From Clostridia bacterium (lineage in GTDB: Bacteria > Bacillota > Clostridia > Oscillospirales > Acutalibacteraceae), in assembly GCA_017622555.1 (NCBI GenBank), contig JAGAQV010000020.1:1-62643 (forward strand): 62,643 nucleotides of DNA, in the 5' to 3' direction. Shown here piece by piece: positions 34,646 to 43,815 of this stretch (within the stretch, counting starts at the first letter, position 1; each line of letters starts with the position of its first letter). The translations under genes and the position numbers were made by a program. The notes beneath the pieces are model-generated. The model was not told the DNA's origin and searched no databases. It worked only from the letters and a program-made list of their open reading frames with translations.

Positions 34646-35520
34646 GCCTTAAAGAACTTAATAAATCCTGTGTGTTGTGTCACGCACATCTTTTCGAAGA
34701 GGATGACGTAGTTTACTGCCCCGTTTGCGGTGCACCACACCATAGGGAGTGCTACAATTCCATAGGCCACTGCGCACTTGAAGAAGCACACGGCACCGAA
34801 AACCAATATGACAAGCTTTTAGAAAAAAACAACCAAACTAAACAAAACAGCAGGTCACAAGCCCCTGTAAATGATGCTCAAAACGACGTGTACACCCCTG
34901 GGGATGAAATCTTTCAAAACCTGCCCCCTGTTGACTTTTTGGGTGGTGTTCCTGCCGATTATATTATTGAGGACGGCGTGACCGCAAAGGAAGCACGCAA
35001 TTTTGTTATATCCAACACACAGCGTTATATTCCAAAGTTTAAGCAGCTTTCTAAAAAGAACAAATCATCTTGGAATTTTATGGCCTTTTTCTTCCCTTGC
35101 GAATGGCTATTGTCCCGCAAAATGTATAAAAAAGGCATTATTGTTGGTCTTTTTACCGTTATTGCAACCTTGGTTTCAATACCGCTTAATAACACACTTT
35201 TAAACCTTGGTTTTTTTGACATTAAAAACAATGCCGATATTATGAACTTTTTTGGAAGTAACCTTGCAAATATTCATTGGGGCGCATTGCTTGCCGCATT
35301 TTTGGGATCTATACTTGATTTCGTTTTAAGAATTGTGGTTGCACTTTTGGGTGACTATTGGTACCGCTGTCACGCAATTGCAAAAATTAAAGAAATCAAA
35401 GAAACCAGTGACAATATTGCCGAAGACTTTAGAAAGCATGGCGGCGTAAGTCTTTTTCTGTTTTTAGTTGGTCTTTTGGCAGTTCAGTATTTACCGTCGA
35501 TCATCGCATTATTTATTTGA
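34642..35520 (+). CDS. RING-finger-like / DUF2628 membrane protein
   Basis: 292 aa. Residues 10-44 form a prokaryotic RING-type zinc knuckle: Cys10, Cys13, Cys26, Cys29, His33/His34, Cys37 and Cys44 (CVLCHAHLF, VVYCPVCGAPHHRECYN). A polar linker follows, then from about 130 a DUF2628-like region with about three or four membrane spans (GLFTVIATLVSIPL, ALLAAFLGSILDFVLRIVVA, VSLFLFLVGLLAVQYLP). ATG overlaps the Nudix stop. The zinc domain should face the cytoplasm. Function is unknown; ubiquitin-type activity should not be assumed. Confidence 0.8.
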   Translation: MSLKELNKSCVLCHAHLFEEDDVVYCPVCGAPHHRECYNSIGHCALEEAHGTENQYDKLLEKNNQTKQNSRSQAPVNDAQNDVYTPGDEIFQNLPPVDFLGGVPADYIIEDGVTAKEARNFVISNTQRYIPKFKQLSKKNKSSWNFMAFFFPCEWLLSRKMYKKGIIVGLFTVIATLVSIPLNNTLLNLGFFDIKNNADIMNFFGSNLANIHWGALLAAFLGSILDFVLRIVVALLGDYWYRCHAIAKIKEIKETSDNIAEDFRKHGGVSLFLFLVGLLAVQYLPSIIALFI

Positions 35521-35528
35521 GGTTTTTT

Positions 35529-36206
35529 ATGAAATACACTACCCTTTTTTTAGATTTAGATAACACCCTTTTGGACTTTTCAAAGGCTGAGGCTGTATCT
35601 ATACGTCGTGTTTTATCAGAGCACGGTCTACCCTACGATGATGACGCCATTGCAGTTTACTCTAGAATTAACCGCAGCTGGTGGGAACGCTTTGAAAACG
35701 GCGAAATTCCTAAGGATTCAATTTACGAAGGCCGTTTTAAAAGCTTTTGTGAACATTATAGCCTTACAGCCGACACTGCAACAATGGCGGTAAAATACAC
35801 AACCTATTTGGGTCAAAGCAACTACACTATAGACGGTGTTTTCGAGGTGCTTGATTATTTAAAATCAAAGGGCTATTATTTTTGTGCCACCACAAACGGC
35901 CTTTGCACCACACAGTACAGCCGTATTAAAGGGTCGGGGCTTGAGCCTTACTTTGACGGGGTTTTCGTTTCAGAGGATGCAGGCAGTCAAAAGCCCGATA
36001 AGGAATATTTTGATTATGTAATTTCCCACATTCCCGAAAAGGATAAAAGCAAAATGCTTGTTGTTGGCGACAGCCCAACTTCTGATATACTGGGCGGCAT
36101 TAACAGCGGTATTGACACCTGTTGGTATAACCCAAACAAAATGGAGAGCAAATATAAGCCCACCTATGAAATACGCGCCTTAGAAGAACTGAAAAATATT
36201 TTATAA
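35529..36206 (+). CDS. YjjG-like HAD nucleotidase
   Basis: 226 aa HAD-superfamily hydrolase. Motif I LDLDNTLLDF gives the nucleophile Asp, motif II is TTNGL, motif III K in GSQKPD, and motif IV GDSPTSDILGG. The YjjG family dephosphorylates noncanonical pyrimidine nucleotides, which fits with the upstream Nudix enzyme as nucleotide housecleaning. ATG at 35529 has GAGG six bases before it; a TTG four codons upstream lies in the stop region of the previous gene. Confidence 0.9.
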   Translation: MKYTTLFLDLDNTLLDFSKAEAVSIRRVLSEHGLPYDDDAIAVYSRINRSWWERFENGEIPKDSIYEGRFKSFCEHYSLTADTATMAVKYTTYLGQSNYTIDGVFEVLDYLKSKGYYFCATTNGLCTTQYSRIKGSGLEPYFDGVFVSEDAGSQKPDKEYFDYVISHIPEKDKSKMLVVGDSPTSDILGGINSGIDTCWYNPNKMESKYKPTYEIRALEELKNIL

Positions 36207-36213
36207 AAATTAT

Positions 36214-36239
36214 ACCCTATGGTAAATTTACCATAGGGT
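36214..36239. terminator. Bidirectional terminator between the HAD and quinone-oxidoreductase genes
   Basis: A perfect palindrome ACCCTATGGTAA / TTACCATAGGGT with T-rich tails on both sides, placed between two convergent genes. Confidence 0.85.
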
Positions 36240-36246
36240 TTCTTTT

Positions 36247-37230
36247 TTATTCAACCGTTAAAACAACCTTACCAACGTTTTCACCACGATATAAAATGTC
36301 GTGTGCGGCTTCGGCTTCCTGTATAGGTAAAACCTTATAAATTGTGGGCTTTACTTCACCCGTTGAAACCTTGGGCCAAACATTTTTAACGAGGTCCGCT
36401 AAAATTTGCGCCTTTACTTCGGGTGTACGTGAACGAAGGGTACTGCCGATTATGCGTACGTTACGAACATAAATGTTTTTAAGGTCAATTTCGGTTTTTT
36501 GTCCTGCAAGGGCTGCTATCATAATCCAGCGTGCGCCGTGCTTAAGATAATGGATACACTTACCCATTATTTCACCGCCGAGGCAGTCAATTGCAACGTC
36601 CACAGGATGACCGTTTTGAAGTTCTTCCTTTAAAACCTCTACAATATCCTCTTCGTTTGTTGCAACTACTCTGTCGGCATTAAGATGTTTAATATTTTCG
36701 GCAATTTCTTTTGTTAAAACAGTTGTTATAACTCTGACACCGAAAGCCTTTGCCATAGGAATAATAACACTTGCAAGACCACTTGCACCTGCATTCATAA
36801 GTAATGTATCGCCTGCTTTTATGCCGCCCTCAATAAAGAGATTAAGATATGCCGTTGCAAAAGCTTCGGGCATAGCCGCAGCCTCTACCATTGAGCAGTT
36901 TTCGGGCACGGGCATTAACATATCATACTTAATATTTGCATATTCTGCATAACCTCCACCGCCCAAAAGTGCGCAAACCTTATCACCAATTTTCCAATTA
37001 GACTTTTCCTTTGCGCCGTCGGCAATTTCTACAATTTCTCCTGCAATTTCAAGACCCATCCATTCGGGACAGCCTGCAGGTGGCGGATAGTCACCCTCAC
37101 GCTGCATTAAGTCAGCACGGTTAAGGGCTGCGGCCTCAATTTTCACAAGACAGTCGTCGTTTTCTAAAATCGGGTCGGGTACGTTATCCCATCTTAAAGA
37201 TTTATCATCGTTTACAAGTATTGCTTTCAT
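36247..37230 (-). CDS. Zinc-free quinone oxidoreductase-like MDR protein (PIG3 type)
   Basis: 327 aa medium-chain reductase. N-terminal GroES-like half (EAAALNRADLMQREGDYPPP), then a Rossmann fold with the NADPH site NAGASGLASVIIPMA near 145. It lacks the catalytic and structural zinc cysteines, as QOR/PIG3 enzymes do. ATG at 37230 follows the upstream stop by 1 bp. It is the third gene of an operon with a Gfo/Idh enzyme and another MDR protein, so it may reduce a quinone or enal intermediate of that pathway. Confidence 0.88.
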   Translation of the reverse strand: MKAILVNDDKSLRWDNVPDPILENDDCLVKIEAAALNRADLMQREGDYPPPAGCPEWMGLEIAGEIVEIADGAKEKSNWKIGDKVCALLGGGGYAEYANIKYDMLMPVPENCSMVEAAAMPEAFATAYLNLFIEGGIKAGDTLLMNAGASGLASVIIPMAKAFGVRVITTVLTKEIAENIKHLNADRVVATNEEDIVEVLKEELQNGHPVDVAIDCLGGEIMGKCIHYLKHGARWIMIAALAGQKTEIDLKNIYVRNVRIIGSTLRSRTPEVKAQILADLVKNVWPKVSTGEVKPTIYKVLPIQEAEAAHDILYRGENVGKVVLTVE

Positions 37231-37231
37231 T

Positions 37232-38230
37232 TTATTCACCACAACATTTTAAAATTGTTTTGTAAAGTTCTAATTCATAATCATAAGTATAAGGGTTTTC
37301 AACTTCGCCCCTGACCATTTTTGCAAAGGACTGAAGCATTAAATCATAGCGGTTATAAATATCGCTTGTTGTCTTGTCGCCCTTAACGTTCCAACCCAAA
37401 TCGGTATATTCAGTTTTATCGGTAACCTGCATATAATTTGGTGCGGCGTTAATTTCAAAGGGCTTTACTTCAACTGTGGCATTTTCGGCATTGATTACAA
37501 GCTGACGCCTTAAAAAACCGCCAATTTCGGTTGAATTTGATTTTATAAAGCTTGCGCCGTTATCATATTCAAACACAACAAAGCCGCTATCGGTTACACT
37601 CAAACCATCCTTGCCGCTTGTTTTATTAAAAGGAATAATATTTTTGGGTGTGCCCTTAATTTGAAGCATTAAATCGACAAGGTGACAGCCGAGATAAAAC
37701 ATTATGCCGCCCGGAAAAGCCGACAAAAATTCTCTGTGCGCCTTTTGATGCGGGCTGTTCATTTGAATTTCAACTGAATAAATTTCACCAAGCTCACCAC
37801 TTTTAATGCGCCTCATAATCTCCATAACGGTTGGGTTGTAACGGTACATATAACCCGTGTGGAAAACCTTACCGCTTTGCTTCATTTCGTTAATTAAAGC
37901 CTCGAAATCCGAAAGCTCAATACCGCCCGGCTTTTCCATATGTATGTGCTTGCCCGCTTTTGCGGCCTGTAGCGCATATTTTGTTAAGTAAACCTCGTCA
38001 GTTTCAATTGCAACCGCTTCAATTTCAGGGTCGGCCAAAATTTCCTCAACCGTCATTTTTTTATAGTTTTGTAAATATGAAGTTTTATTCGCCACACGTA
38101 CCTCTTCATTTTCAGGAAGCGCATAGCCAACAATTTCAAAATAATCGCTTTGCTTTTCAAGTGTTCTGAAAATTTCAACTGAATGGCTGTAGCGGTTAAC
38201 ACCAATTTGCGCAATTTTTACCTTTTTCAT
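37232..38230 (-). CDS. Gfo/Idh/MocA family oxidoreductase
   Basis: 332 aa. NAD-binding start (VKIAQIGVNRYSHSVEIFR) followed by the family's EKPGGIEL motif near 100 and a beta-sheet C-terminal domain. Such enzymes oxidise or epimerise sugars, inositols or their derivatives. The ATG at 38230 overlaps the stop of the preceding MDR gene by 4 bp, so the two enzymes are made in step and likely act in order on one substrate. Confidence 0.9.
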   Translation of the reverse strand: MKKVKIAQIGVNRYSHSVEIFRTLEKQSDYFEIVGYALPENEEVRVANKTSYLQNYKKMTVEEILADPEIEAVAIETDEVYLTKYALQAAKAGKHIHMEKPGGIELSDFEALINEMKQSGKVFHTGYMYRYNPTVMEIMRRIKSGELGEIYSVEIQMNSPHQKAHREFLSAFPGGIMFYLGCHLVDLMLQIKGTPKNIIPFNKTSGKDGLSVTDSGFVVFEYDNGASFIKSNSTEIGGFLRRQLVINAENATVEVKPFEINAAPNYMQVTDKTEYTDLGWNVKGDKTTSDIYNRYDLMLQSFAKMVRGEVENPYTYDYELELYKTILKCCGE

Positions 38231-39243
38231 TTTAGCACACTCCAATCAAACTGAACTATTGGGAAGGTTTTATCGTTACATAAGCGGTTGTAAATTTCTG
38301 TAGCTTTTTCAGGTGAGTGAGTTTCATCCACTAAGCTTGACAGTTTAAGTCTTCCCATTTCATGAAGCTTCATAACTGCCTGCATATCGTCAGCCTGTGT
38401 CCACCAGCCGCCGCTTGAATCAGCATTGGGTCGGGCATCGGTATGAGCACCCACAAGTGTAATACCAGGGCCGTGCACCTTGCGGTAATAGTCAATTGAA
38501 AAGTCACTACTGCGGGTACAACCCAACAGTGCCACACGGCCAAAGCGTGCCATACAGTCCAAAATACCGTCAAGCCCTGCGCCTATGCCCGTTACCTCGA
38601 TACCAACCTTTGCGCCACCGTTTGTAATACGCTTTGCGGTTTCGGCAAAATCGGGCGAAAAGGGGTCGAGTGCAAAATCAGCCCCGCTTTTTAAAGCCTT
38701 TTCACGCTTTAAGGGGTTGGGGTCAACCGCAATAATGGGTGCGGCACCTGCCGCCTTTAAGAGCGAAAGAGCGCAAAGCCCTAAAACACCCATTCCCATA
38801 ACAATTGCGCTTTCGCCAATTTCTAAACGGCATTTCCTAATTGCCGCCAACGGAAAAATCGAAATATGAAAAAGGGCTGCATCTTTAAAATCAATATTGC
38901 CTATTTTTGTTACTCTCGATTTATTAATATTTAAAACGTGGGTATGGGTGCTCCAACTAAGCGCAACCCTATCACCAACAGCAATATCCTTAACATTTTC
39001 GCCAACCTTTAAAACCACACCTGCCGAGCTATAACCCGCATAGCGTGGAAAAACAGCCTGTTCGGCTTCGGGCACCTTCCAGCTGGTTGTTTTGCTGCCC
39101 ATAAGGTTTGCCCTTTCGGTGCCGCTACTTATTGTTGAAACAAAAAGCCTTACCTGAACTTCATCTGCTGACGGCTCTTTAACGCATGTATCAACAAGCT
39201 CGGCTACATTTGGTCTTGAAAAAACTATTCTTTTATTATTCAT
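38227..39243 (-). CDS. Medium-chain dehydrogenase (MDR), zinc-site-depleted
   Basis: 338 aa MDR enzyme: GroES-like domain (VSTISSGTERANLMG), Rossmann motif VMGMGVLGLCALSLLKAAG near 155. In zinc alcohol dehydrogenases the position of SGTER holds a Cys; here Ser, and the structural Cys4 loop is absent, so it resembles the MDR half of bi-domain MDR-Gfo/Idh proteins. It is the first gene of the operon and is divergent from an AraC regulator, implying substrate-induced control. The substrate is unknown. Confidence 0.85.
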   Translation of the reverse strand: MNNKRIVFSRPNVAELVDTCVKEPSADEVQVRLFVSTISSGTERANLMGSKTTSWKVPEAEQAVFPRYAGYSSAGVVLKVGENVKDIAVGDRVALSWSTHTHVLNINKSRVTKIGNIDFKDAALFHISIFPLAAIRKCRLEIGESAIVMGMGVLGLCALSLLKAAGAAPIIAVDPNPLKREKALKSGADFALDPFSPDFAETAKRITNGGAKVGIEVTGIGAGLDGILDCMARFGRVALLGCTRSSDFSIDYYRKVHGPGITLVGAHTDARPNADSSGGWWTQADDMQAVMKLHEMGRLKLSSLVDETHSPEKATEIYNRLCNDKTFPIVQFDWSVLK

Positions 39244-39270
39244 AAAACATCACCCTTTTTATTTTAACTG

Positions 39271-39300
39271 TTGACAAGACTTGTTACAATGTACTATACT
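39271..39300 (+). promoter_or_regulatory. Promoter of the second AraC gene
   Basis: Perfect TTGACA (39271-39276), 18-bp spacer, TATACT (39295-39300). It implies transcription from about 39307, which rules out the longer in-frame start at 39271 and favours the TTG at 39346. Confidence 0.7.
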
Positions 39301-39345
39301 TTACAAAAAGAGGTAATTTTCCTTAAATTTAGAGGTGTTTTAGGC

Positions 39346-40098
39346 TTGAACGATATAAAATTCTTTAAAAGCTTTAGGTTTTATCTTTTTAGGCACAGAC
39401 AATATCATCATACTGATATGACAAGTGGCTCGCCATATCATTATTTAGCGCAAATGGTAAACGGCAGCGGCAAAATTGTGGCAGACGGCATAACACTCAA
39501 TCTTAATAAAGGTGACGTGTTTTACATTCCCAAGGGGCTTTGTTATCATTCGCATTGGTACCCCGAAAATGAAAGTGTAGCCTTTTATTCGTTTGGATTT
39601 GAATTTTTCCCTTTGCGAAACAGCAGCTTTAAGCTTCAAAAAATCGAACTTACCCACGGGGAAACAGCGCTTTTTGATGCCTTAAAGGAAAATCTTATTC
39701 GTTCCCCTCAAACCATTGGGCGACTTTATTACCTTTTAGGTGAAATTTCACCCCGCCTTTTAACCGACAAACGCATAACCTGTAAAACGGTAAATACCGC
39801 ACTTGAATTTATGCGAAACAACCCACAAAGCAGTATTAAAGAGGTTGCCGAATTTTGCGACGTTAGTGAATCAGGGCTTTATATTAAATTTAAAAAATAC
39901 TTAAGCAAAACCCCCGTAACAATAAAGCAGGAAATTTTGACCGACAAGGCAAAGGAACTGCTTTCCAACACCGATTTGCCTATTGAACAAATCAGCGATA
40001 GTTTGGGTTTTTCTTCTTCATCGTATTTTAGAAAAATCTTTTATCAAAAGACCCAAAAAACACCTACCGCCTACCGAAAGGAAAGCAGGAATATATAA
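39346..40098 (+). CDS. AraC-family regulator of the oxidoreductase operon
   Basis: 250 aa. N-terminal cupin (YHYLAQMVNGSGKIVADGIT, GDVFYIPKGLCYHSHWY) and C-terminal AraC helix-turn-helix (SIKEVAEFCDVSESGLYIKF; PIEQISDSLGFSSSSYFRKI; KTQKTPTAYRKES). The start is probably TTG at 39346, with AGAGGTG eight to nine bases upstream. It is divergent from the MDR-Gfo/Idh operon and is the likely activator of it. Confidence 0.88.
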   Translation: MNDIKFFKSFRFYLFRHRQYHHTDMTSGSPYHYLAQMVNGSGKIVADGITLNLNKGDVFYIPKGLCYHSHWYPENESVAFYSFGFEFFPLRNSSFKLQKIELTHGETALFDALKENLIRSPQTIGRLYYLLGEISPRLLTDKRITCKTVNTALEFMRNNPQSSIKEVAEFCDVSESGLYIKFKKYLSKTPVTIKQEILTDKAKELLSNTDLPIEQISDSLGFSSSSYFRKIFYQKTQKTPTAYRKESRNI

Positions 40099-40103
40099 AC
40101 GAC

Positions 40104-40131
40104 AAAAGCACACCCGTTTGGGTGTGCTTTT
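40104..40131. terminator. Bidirectional terminator between araC and murE
   Basis: AAAAGCACACCC, loop GTTT, GGGTGTGCTTTT; works for both convergent genes. Confidence 0.85.
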
Positions 40132-40137
40132 AAAATT

Positions 40138-41604
40138 TTAAAGTCCTAATTCTTTTTTAATTTCGGCAACGGCTTCACGCTCGTCAAAGTGGTATTTAAC
40201 ACCCTTTATTTCTTGATAGGTTTCGTGACCCTTGCCAAGAAGCACAATAAAATCACCCTTTTGGGCATTTTCAATTGCGTACTTTATAGCTTCTTTACGG
40301 TCGTCAATTTCAATATATTTACCGTTAGACCTTGCTAGACCGATTTTAATATCGTTATTTATATCTTTAATTTCTTCATCTCGTGGATTGTCACAGGTTA
40401 AAATGCATAAATCCGCCATTGCACCCGTAACCTCGCCCATATCGTAACGGCGAAGCTTTGAGCGGTTACCACCGCCACCGTAAACACAAATCATACGGTT
40501 TGGTTTATACTCCGCCAAGGTATTCATAACGCTTTTTGTGCTGACTTCGTTGTGAGCATAGTCAATAATAACCGAAAAATCAGGTGAGCAAGGCACTAAT
40601 TCTACCCTGCCACGAACTTTAACCTTTAAAAGACCGTCGGCAATGTTTTCTTCACTTACTCCCAAAAGCTTACAAATAAAAATTGTAACAAGTGAATTAT
40701 AAACCGAAAACATACCTGGGGTGTAAACAGTAAATTCATAATCGGTTGCGCCTATAGTATTAAATTTCATACCAAGACGACCATTTTCCTTAATGAACTG
40801 GATATTTTCGGCCTTTAAATCGGCGTTATTATTGATGGCATAGGTTACAACCTCACAGGTGTGACCGCTTAAAATTTTATCTATGCTTTCATCATCCACA
40901 TTCACAACAGCCTTTTTGCAGTTGCGGAAAAGTATGCCCTTTGAAGCGGCATAATCATCCATATCGGTGTGCTCGTTAGGGCCTATATGGTCAGGTGAAA
41001 AGTTGGTAAACACGCCGATATCAAAGTTAATACCTGCCACACGATCATATTTTAGACCCTGTGACGACACTTCCATAACAACGTATTTACAGCCGTTATC
41101 CACCATTTTTCTAAAAAGGCGATGAATTTCATAACTTTCGGGGGTGGTATTTTTGGCGGGAAGCGCTTCATCACCAATTAAAATACCTGTTGTACCGATA
41201 AGCCCCGTTTTATTACCCGCCGCCTCAAGCACGCTTTTTACCATAAAGGTTGTGGTGGTTTTACCCTTTGTGCCTGTAAGACCAATTGTTGTGAGCTCGT
41301 TTGCGGGATAGCCAAAATACGCCGCTGACATAAACGCCAAAGCACGACGTGTGTTTTTAACCCTAATAACTGCTATATTTGCAGGTACATTTTCAATCGT
41401 TTTTTCAACAATAACGGCCGCTGCATTTTTTTCTACTGCTTGGTTTACAAAGCTGTGGCCGTCGACATTAGCGCCGACCAAGCACACAAAAACACTATTT
41501 TCGGTAATTTTACGTGAATCATAAACCAAATCGGTTATTTCGACGTCAATATTACCTTGCAAAAGGTCATATTCTATATCCTTTAAAAGTTGTGAAAGAA
41601 TCAT
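40138..41604 (-). CDS. murE: UDP-MurNAc-tripeptide synthetase (meso-DAP adding)
   Basis: 488 aa; adds the third peptide residue to UDP-MurNAc-L-Ala-D-Glu. P-loop GTKGKTTT at 111-118; the amino-acid selectivity motif DNPR at 405-408 marks meso-diaminopimelate specificity rather than L-lysine. It lies 1 bp after dapF, which makes the meso-DAP it uses. Length is normal. The operon order is transsulfuration enzyme-dapF-murE. Confidence 0.95.
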   Translation of the reverse strand: MILSQLLKDIEYDLLQGNIDVEITDLVYDSRKITENSVFVCLVGANVDGHSFVNQAVEKNAAAVIVEKTIENVPANIAVIRVKNTRRALAFMSAAYFGYPANELTTIGLTGTKGKTTTTFMVKSVLEAAGNKTGLIGTTGILIGDEALPAKNTTPESYEIHRLFRKMVDNGCKYVVMEVSSQGLKYDRVAGINFDIGVFTNFSPDHIGPNEHTDMDDYAASKGILFRNCKKAVVNVDDESIDKILSGHTCEVVTYAINNNADLKAENIQFIKENGRLGMKFNTIGATDYEFTVYTPGMFSVYNSLVTIFICKLLGVSEENIADGLLKVKVRGRVELVPCSPDFSVIIDYAHNEVSTKSVMNTLAEYKPNRMICVYGGGGNRSKLRRYDMGEVTGAMADLCILTCDNPRDEEIKDINNDIKIGLARSNGKYIEIDDRKEAIKYAIENAQKGDFIVLLGKGHETYQEIKGVKYHFDEREAVAEIKKELGL

Positions 41605-41605
41605 T

Positions 41606-42502
41606 TTAATCTCCCAAATGACTTACGTCAATTTCACCCTCAAAAACATTATGGCTGGAACCCGTCATAAACATTGTGTTTGTTTTTTCGTCCCAATTTA
41701 TATCCAAAGGTCCGCCAATTTGCTCTACCGTTACGTGTCTGTCGCAACGACCTGTTAAAAAACCTGCCACAACGGCGGTGCAACAGCCTGTACCACAGCC
41801 AATAGTCTCACCCGTGCCACGTTCCCATTCACGCATTTTTATGTAACTGGGGTTTATAAGCTCGGCAAAAGTAACGTTGGTTTTATTAACGAAAAGGCTT
41901 GTCATATTTTCAATTTCTTTTCCGTATTTTTCAACGTCTAAATCGGCGACATTATCAACAAACATTGCAACGTGTGGATTTCCCCAAGAAACCGCCGTAA
42001 TATAAAAGGTTTTATCAAGCACCTGTACAGGCTGTTCAATAAACTGCGCCAAATCAGTATTAACAGGAATAACCTTTGTATCAAGGCGGGGCTCGCCGAT
42101 ATTTGCCTTAATGTTTGAAACAAATCCGCGGTTTTCATAAGGCATAGCCTTTTCACCGTCTTTGGCTTCCCTTTTTTCAACAAAAAGCTGAAGCTTTTGC
42201 ATACCGCCTAAGGTTTCAATTACCAAATCGGTTTTGTCGGTCAAACCGTGGTCATAAACGTATTTGCCAACGCTTCTGAGTGCATTACCGCACATTTCCC
42301 CTTCGGTTCCGTCGGGGTTAAACATTCGCATTCTAAAATCCGCCTTGTCAGACGGGCAAATAAGCACCATACCGTCAGAGCCGATAGCAAAATGCCGGTT
42401 GCTTACAAATTTTGCAAGCTCCGGCAAATTGGGCAAGGACTGATGTATGGCGTCAATATAAACATAGTCGTTTCCAAACGCCTGCATCTTAGTAAATTTC
42501 AT
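41606..42502 (-). CDS. dapF: Diaminopimelate epimerase
   Basis: 298 aa; converts LL-DAP to meso-DAP. The two catalytic cysteines are Cys71 (MCGNALR) and Cys236 (GETIGCGTGCC). ATG at 42502 follows a GGTGATAAA site. Its position between the transsulfuration gene and murE ties amino-acid supply to wall synthesis. Confidence 0.96.
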   Translation of the reverse strand: MKFTKMQAFGNDYVYIDAIHQSLPNLPELAKFVSNRHFAIGSDGMVLICPSDKADFRMRMFNPDGTEGEMCGNALRSVGKYVYDHGLTDKTDLVIETLGGMQKLQLFVEKREAKDGEKAMPYENRGFVSNIKANIGEPRLDTKVIPVNTDLAQFIEQPVQVLDKTFYITAVSWGNPHVAMFVDNVADLDVEKYGKEIENMTSLFVNKTNVTFAELINPSYIKMREWERGTGETIGCGTGCCTAVVAGFLTGRCDRHVTVEQIGGPLDINWDEKTNTMFMTGSSHNVFEGEIDVSHLGD

Positions 42503-42510
42503 TTTATCAC

Positions 42511-43695
42511 CTATGAATTCATTGCGCGGTCTAAATCGGCAATAATATCGTCAGCATTTTCAATACCCACTGAAAGCCTTAAGAAGCATTCGGTAATACC
42601 GAGTTCTTCCTTTAAGTGCTTGGGGGTGTCTTCATGAGTTTGTGTTGTTGGGTAAGTGATTAAGGTTTCAGTACCGCCAAGGCTTTCGGCGAACATTACT
42701 AAATCAACACCCTTTAAAATCTTTTTAACGGTGTCGAAGCTGTCAACCGCAAAGGAAATCATACCGCCAAAGCCGGTGGTTTGCTTTTTGGTAACGGCAT
42801 AATCACGGTGGTCCTCAAAGCCAACGTAATAAACCTGCTTAACTTTAGGCTGTGTGCGAAGCCAATGCGCAACCTTATAAGCGTTTTCGTTGTGGCGGTC
42901 CATTCGAAGATGAAGTGTCTTAATACCACGAAGCAAAAGCCAGCTGTCCATAGGCGCTAACTGACTGCCGTGTGACTTCATATGAACACGAATTTTATTT
43001 ACAATTTCCTCATTATCCTTAACAACCACAATACCCGAAATAGTGTCGTTATGACCGCCAAGGTATTTAGTTGAAGAATGGGTAACAATGTCGGCACCGA
43101 GTGATAACGGTTTTTGGAAATAAGGGGTTAAAAATGTATTATCAACAACTGTTAAAGCCCCAATTTCCTTTGCAATTTTTGAAAGTGCCTCAATATCCGC
43201 AACCTTCATAACGGGGTTTGTAGGAGTTTCAATAAATATCATTTTTGTGTTTTCATTAATTGCGGATTTAACGGCAGCTAAATCGGCCAAATCAACACTT
43301 GTGTGATTAATGCCGTATTTTCCGAAAACGTCGTTAACAATACGGTGTGTGCCGCCGTAAATATCGTCTGACATAATGATATGGTCACCGGGGTTTAAAA
43401 GTGAGAAAACCGACATATTTGCAGCTTGTCCGCTTGAAAAAGCAAAGCCCTTGATACCGCCCTCTAAAATGGCCATGGTGCGTTCAAGCTCCTGCCTTGT
43501 GGGGTTTTCAAGGCGGCTGTAATCAAAGCCGGTGGAATTGCCAAGTTCGGGATGGCGGAAGGTTACCGACTGGAAAATAGGCATACTTACAGCGCCTGTA
43601 AGCGGCTCGGTACCCAATGCGCCGTGCACAGCCTTAGATTCAAAGTGCAAATCTTCCTTTAAGCTATAATCTTTATAATTGCTAAAATTTTTCAA
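42511..43695 (-). CDS. Cys/Met metabolism PLP enzyme (cystathionine gamma-synthase/lyase family)
   Basis: 394 aa from the TTG at 43695, or 397 from the ATG at 43704. I prefer the TTG because GGGAGG directly abuts the ATG but lies eight bases before the TTG. PLP lysine in SSTKYLGGHND, with substrate motif FDYSRLENPTRQELE and SSGQAANMSVFSLL. It could be cystathionine gamma-synthase, gamma-lyase or an O-acetylhomoserine sulfhydrylase; the sequence does not settle which. It leads the dapF-murE operon. Confidence 0.88.
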   Translation of the reverse strand: MKNFSNYKDYSLKEDLHFESKAVHGALGTEPLTGAVSMPIFQSVTFRHPELGNSTGFDYSRLENPTRQELERTMAILEGGIKGFAFSSGQAANMSVFSLLNPGDHIIMSDDIYGGTHRIVNDVFGKYGINHTSVDLADLAAVKSAINENTKMIFIETPTNPVMKVADIEALSKIAKEIGALTVVDNTFLTPYFQKPLSLGADIVTHSSTKYLGGHNDTISGIVVVKDNEEIVNKIRVHMKSHGSQLAPMDSWLLLRGIKTLHLRMDRHNENAYKVAHWLRTQPKVKQVYYVGFEDHRDYAVTKKQTTGFGGMISFAVDSFDTVKKILKGVDLVMFAESLGGTETLITYPTTQTHEDTPKHLKEELGITECFLRLSVGIENADDIIADLDRAMNS

Positions 43696-43743
43696 AGATG
43701 TCATCCTCCCGAAAAATGTTATAATTCGTCATATTACTTTTTT

Positions 43744-43772
43744 ATTTTAACAAAAGGCAAATACAAAGTCAA
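43744..43772 (-). promoter_or_regulatory. Promoter of the transsulfuration-dapF-murE operon
   Basis: TTGACT (43767-43772), 17-bp spacer, TAAAAT (43744-43749) on the minus strand. The leader is short and shows no SAM or T-box structure. Confidence 0.72.
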
Positions 43773-43815
43773 GATATACAACTTTATTATTGGCTATATT
43801 AAATTATATATACAA

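Noticed and set aside
34642-35520. RING-like protein as part of a bacterial ubiquitin-like (defence) system
   Set aside because: No E1, E2, ubiquitin-like or JAB gene is nearby; the neighbours are nucleotide hydrolases.
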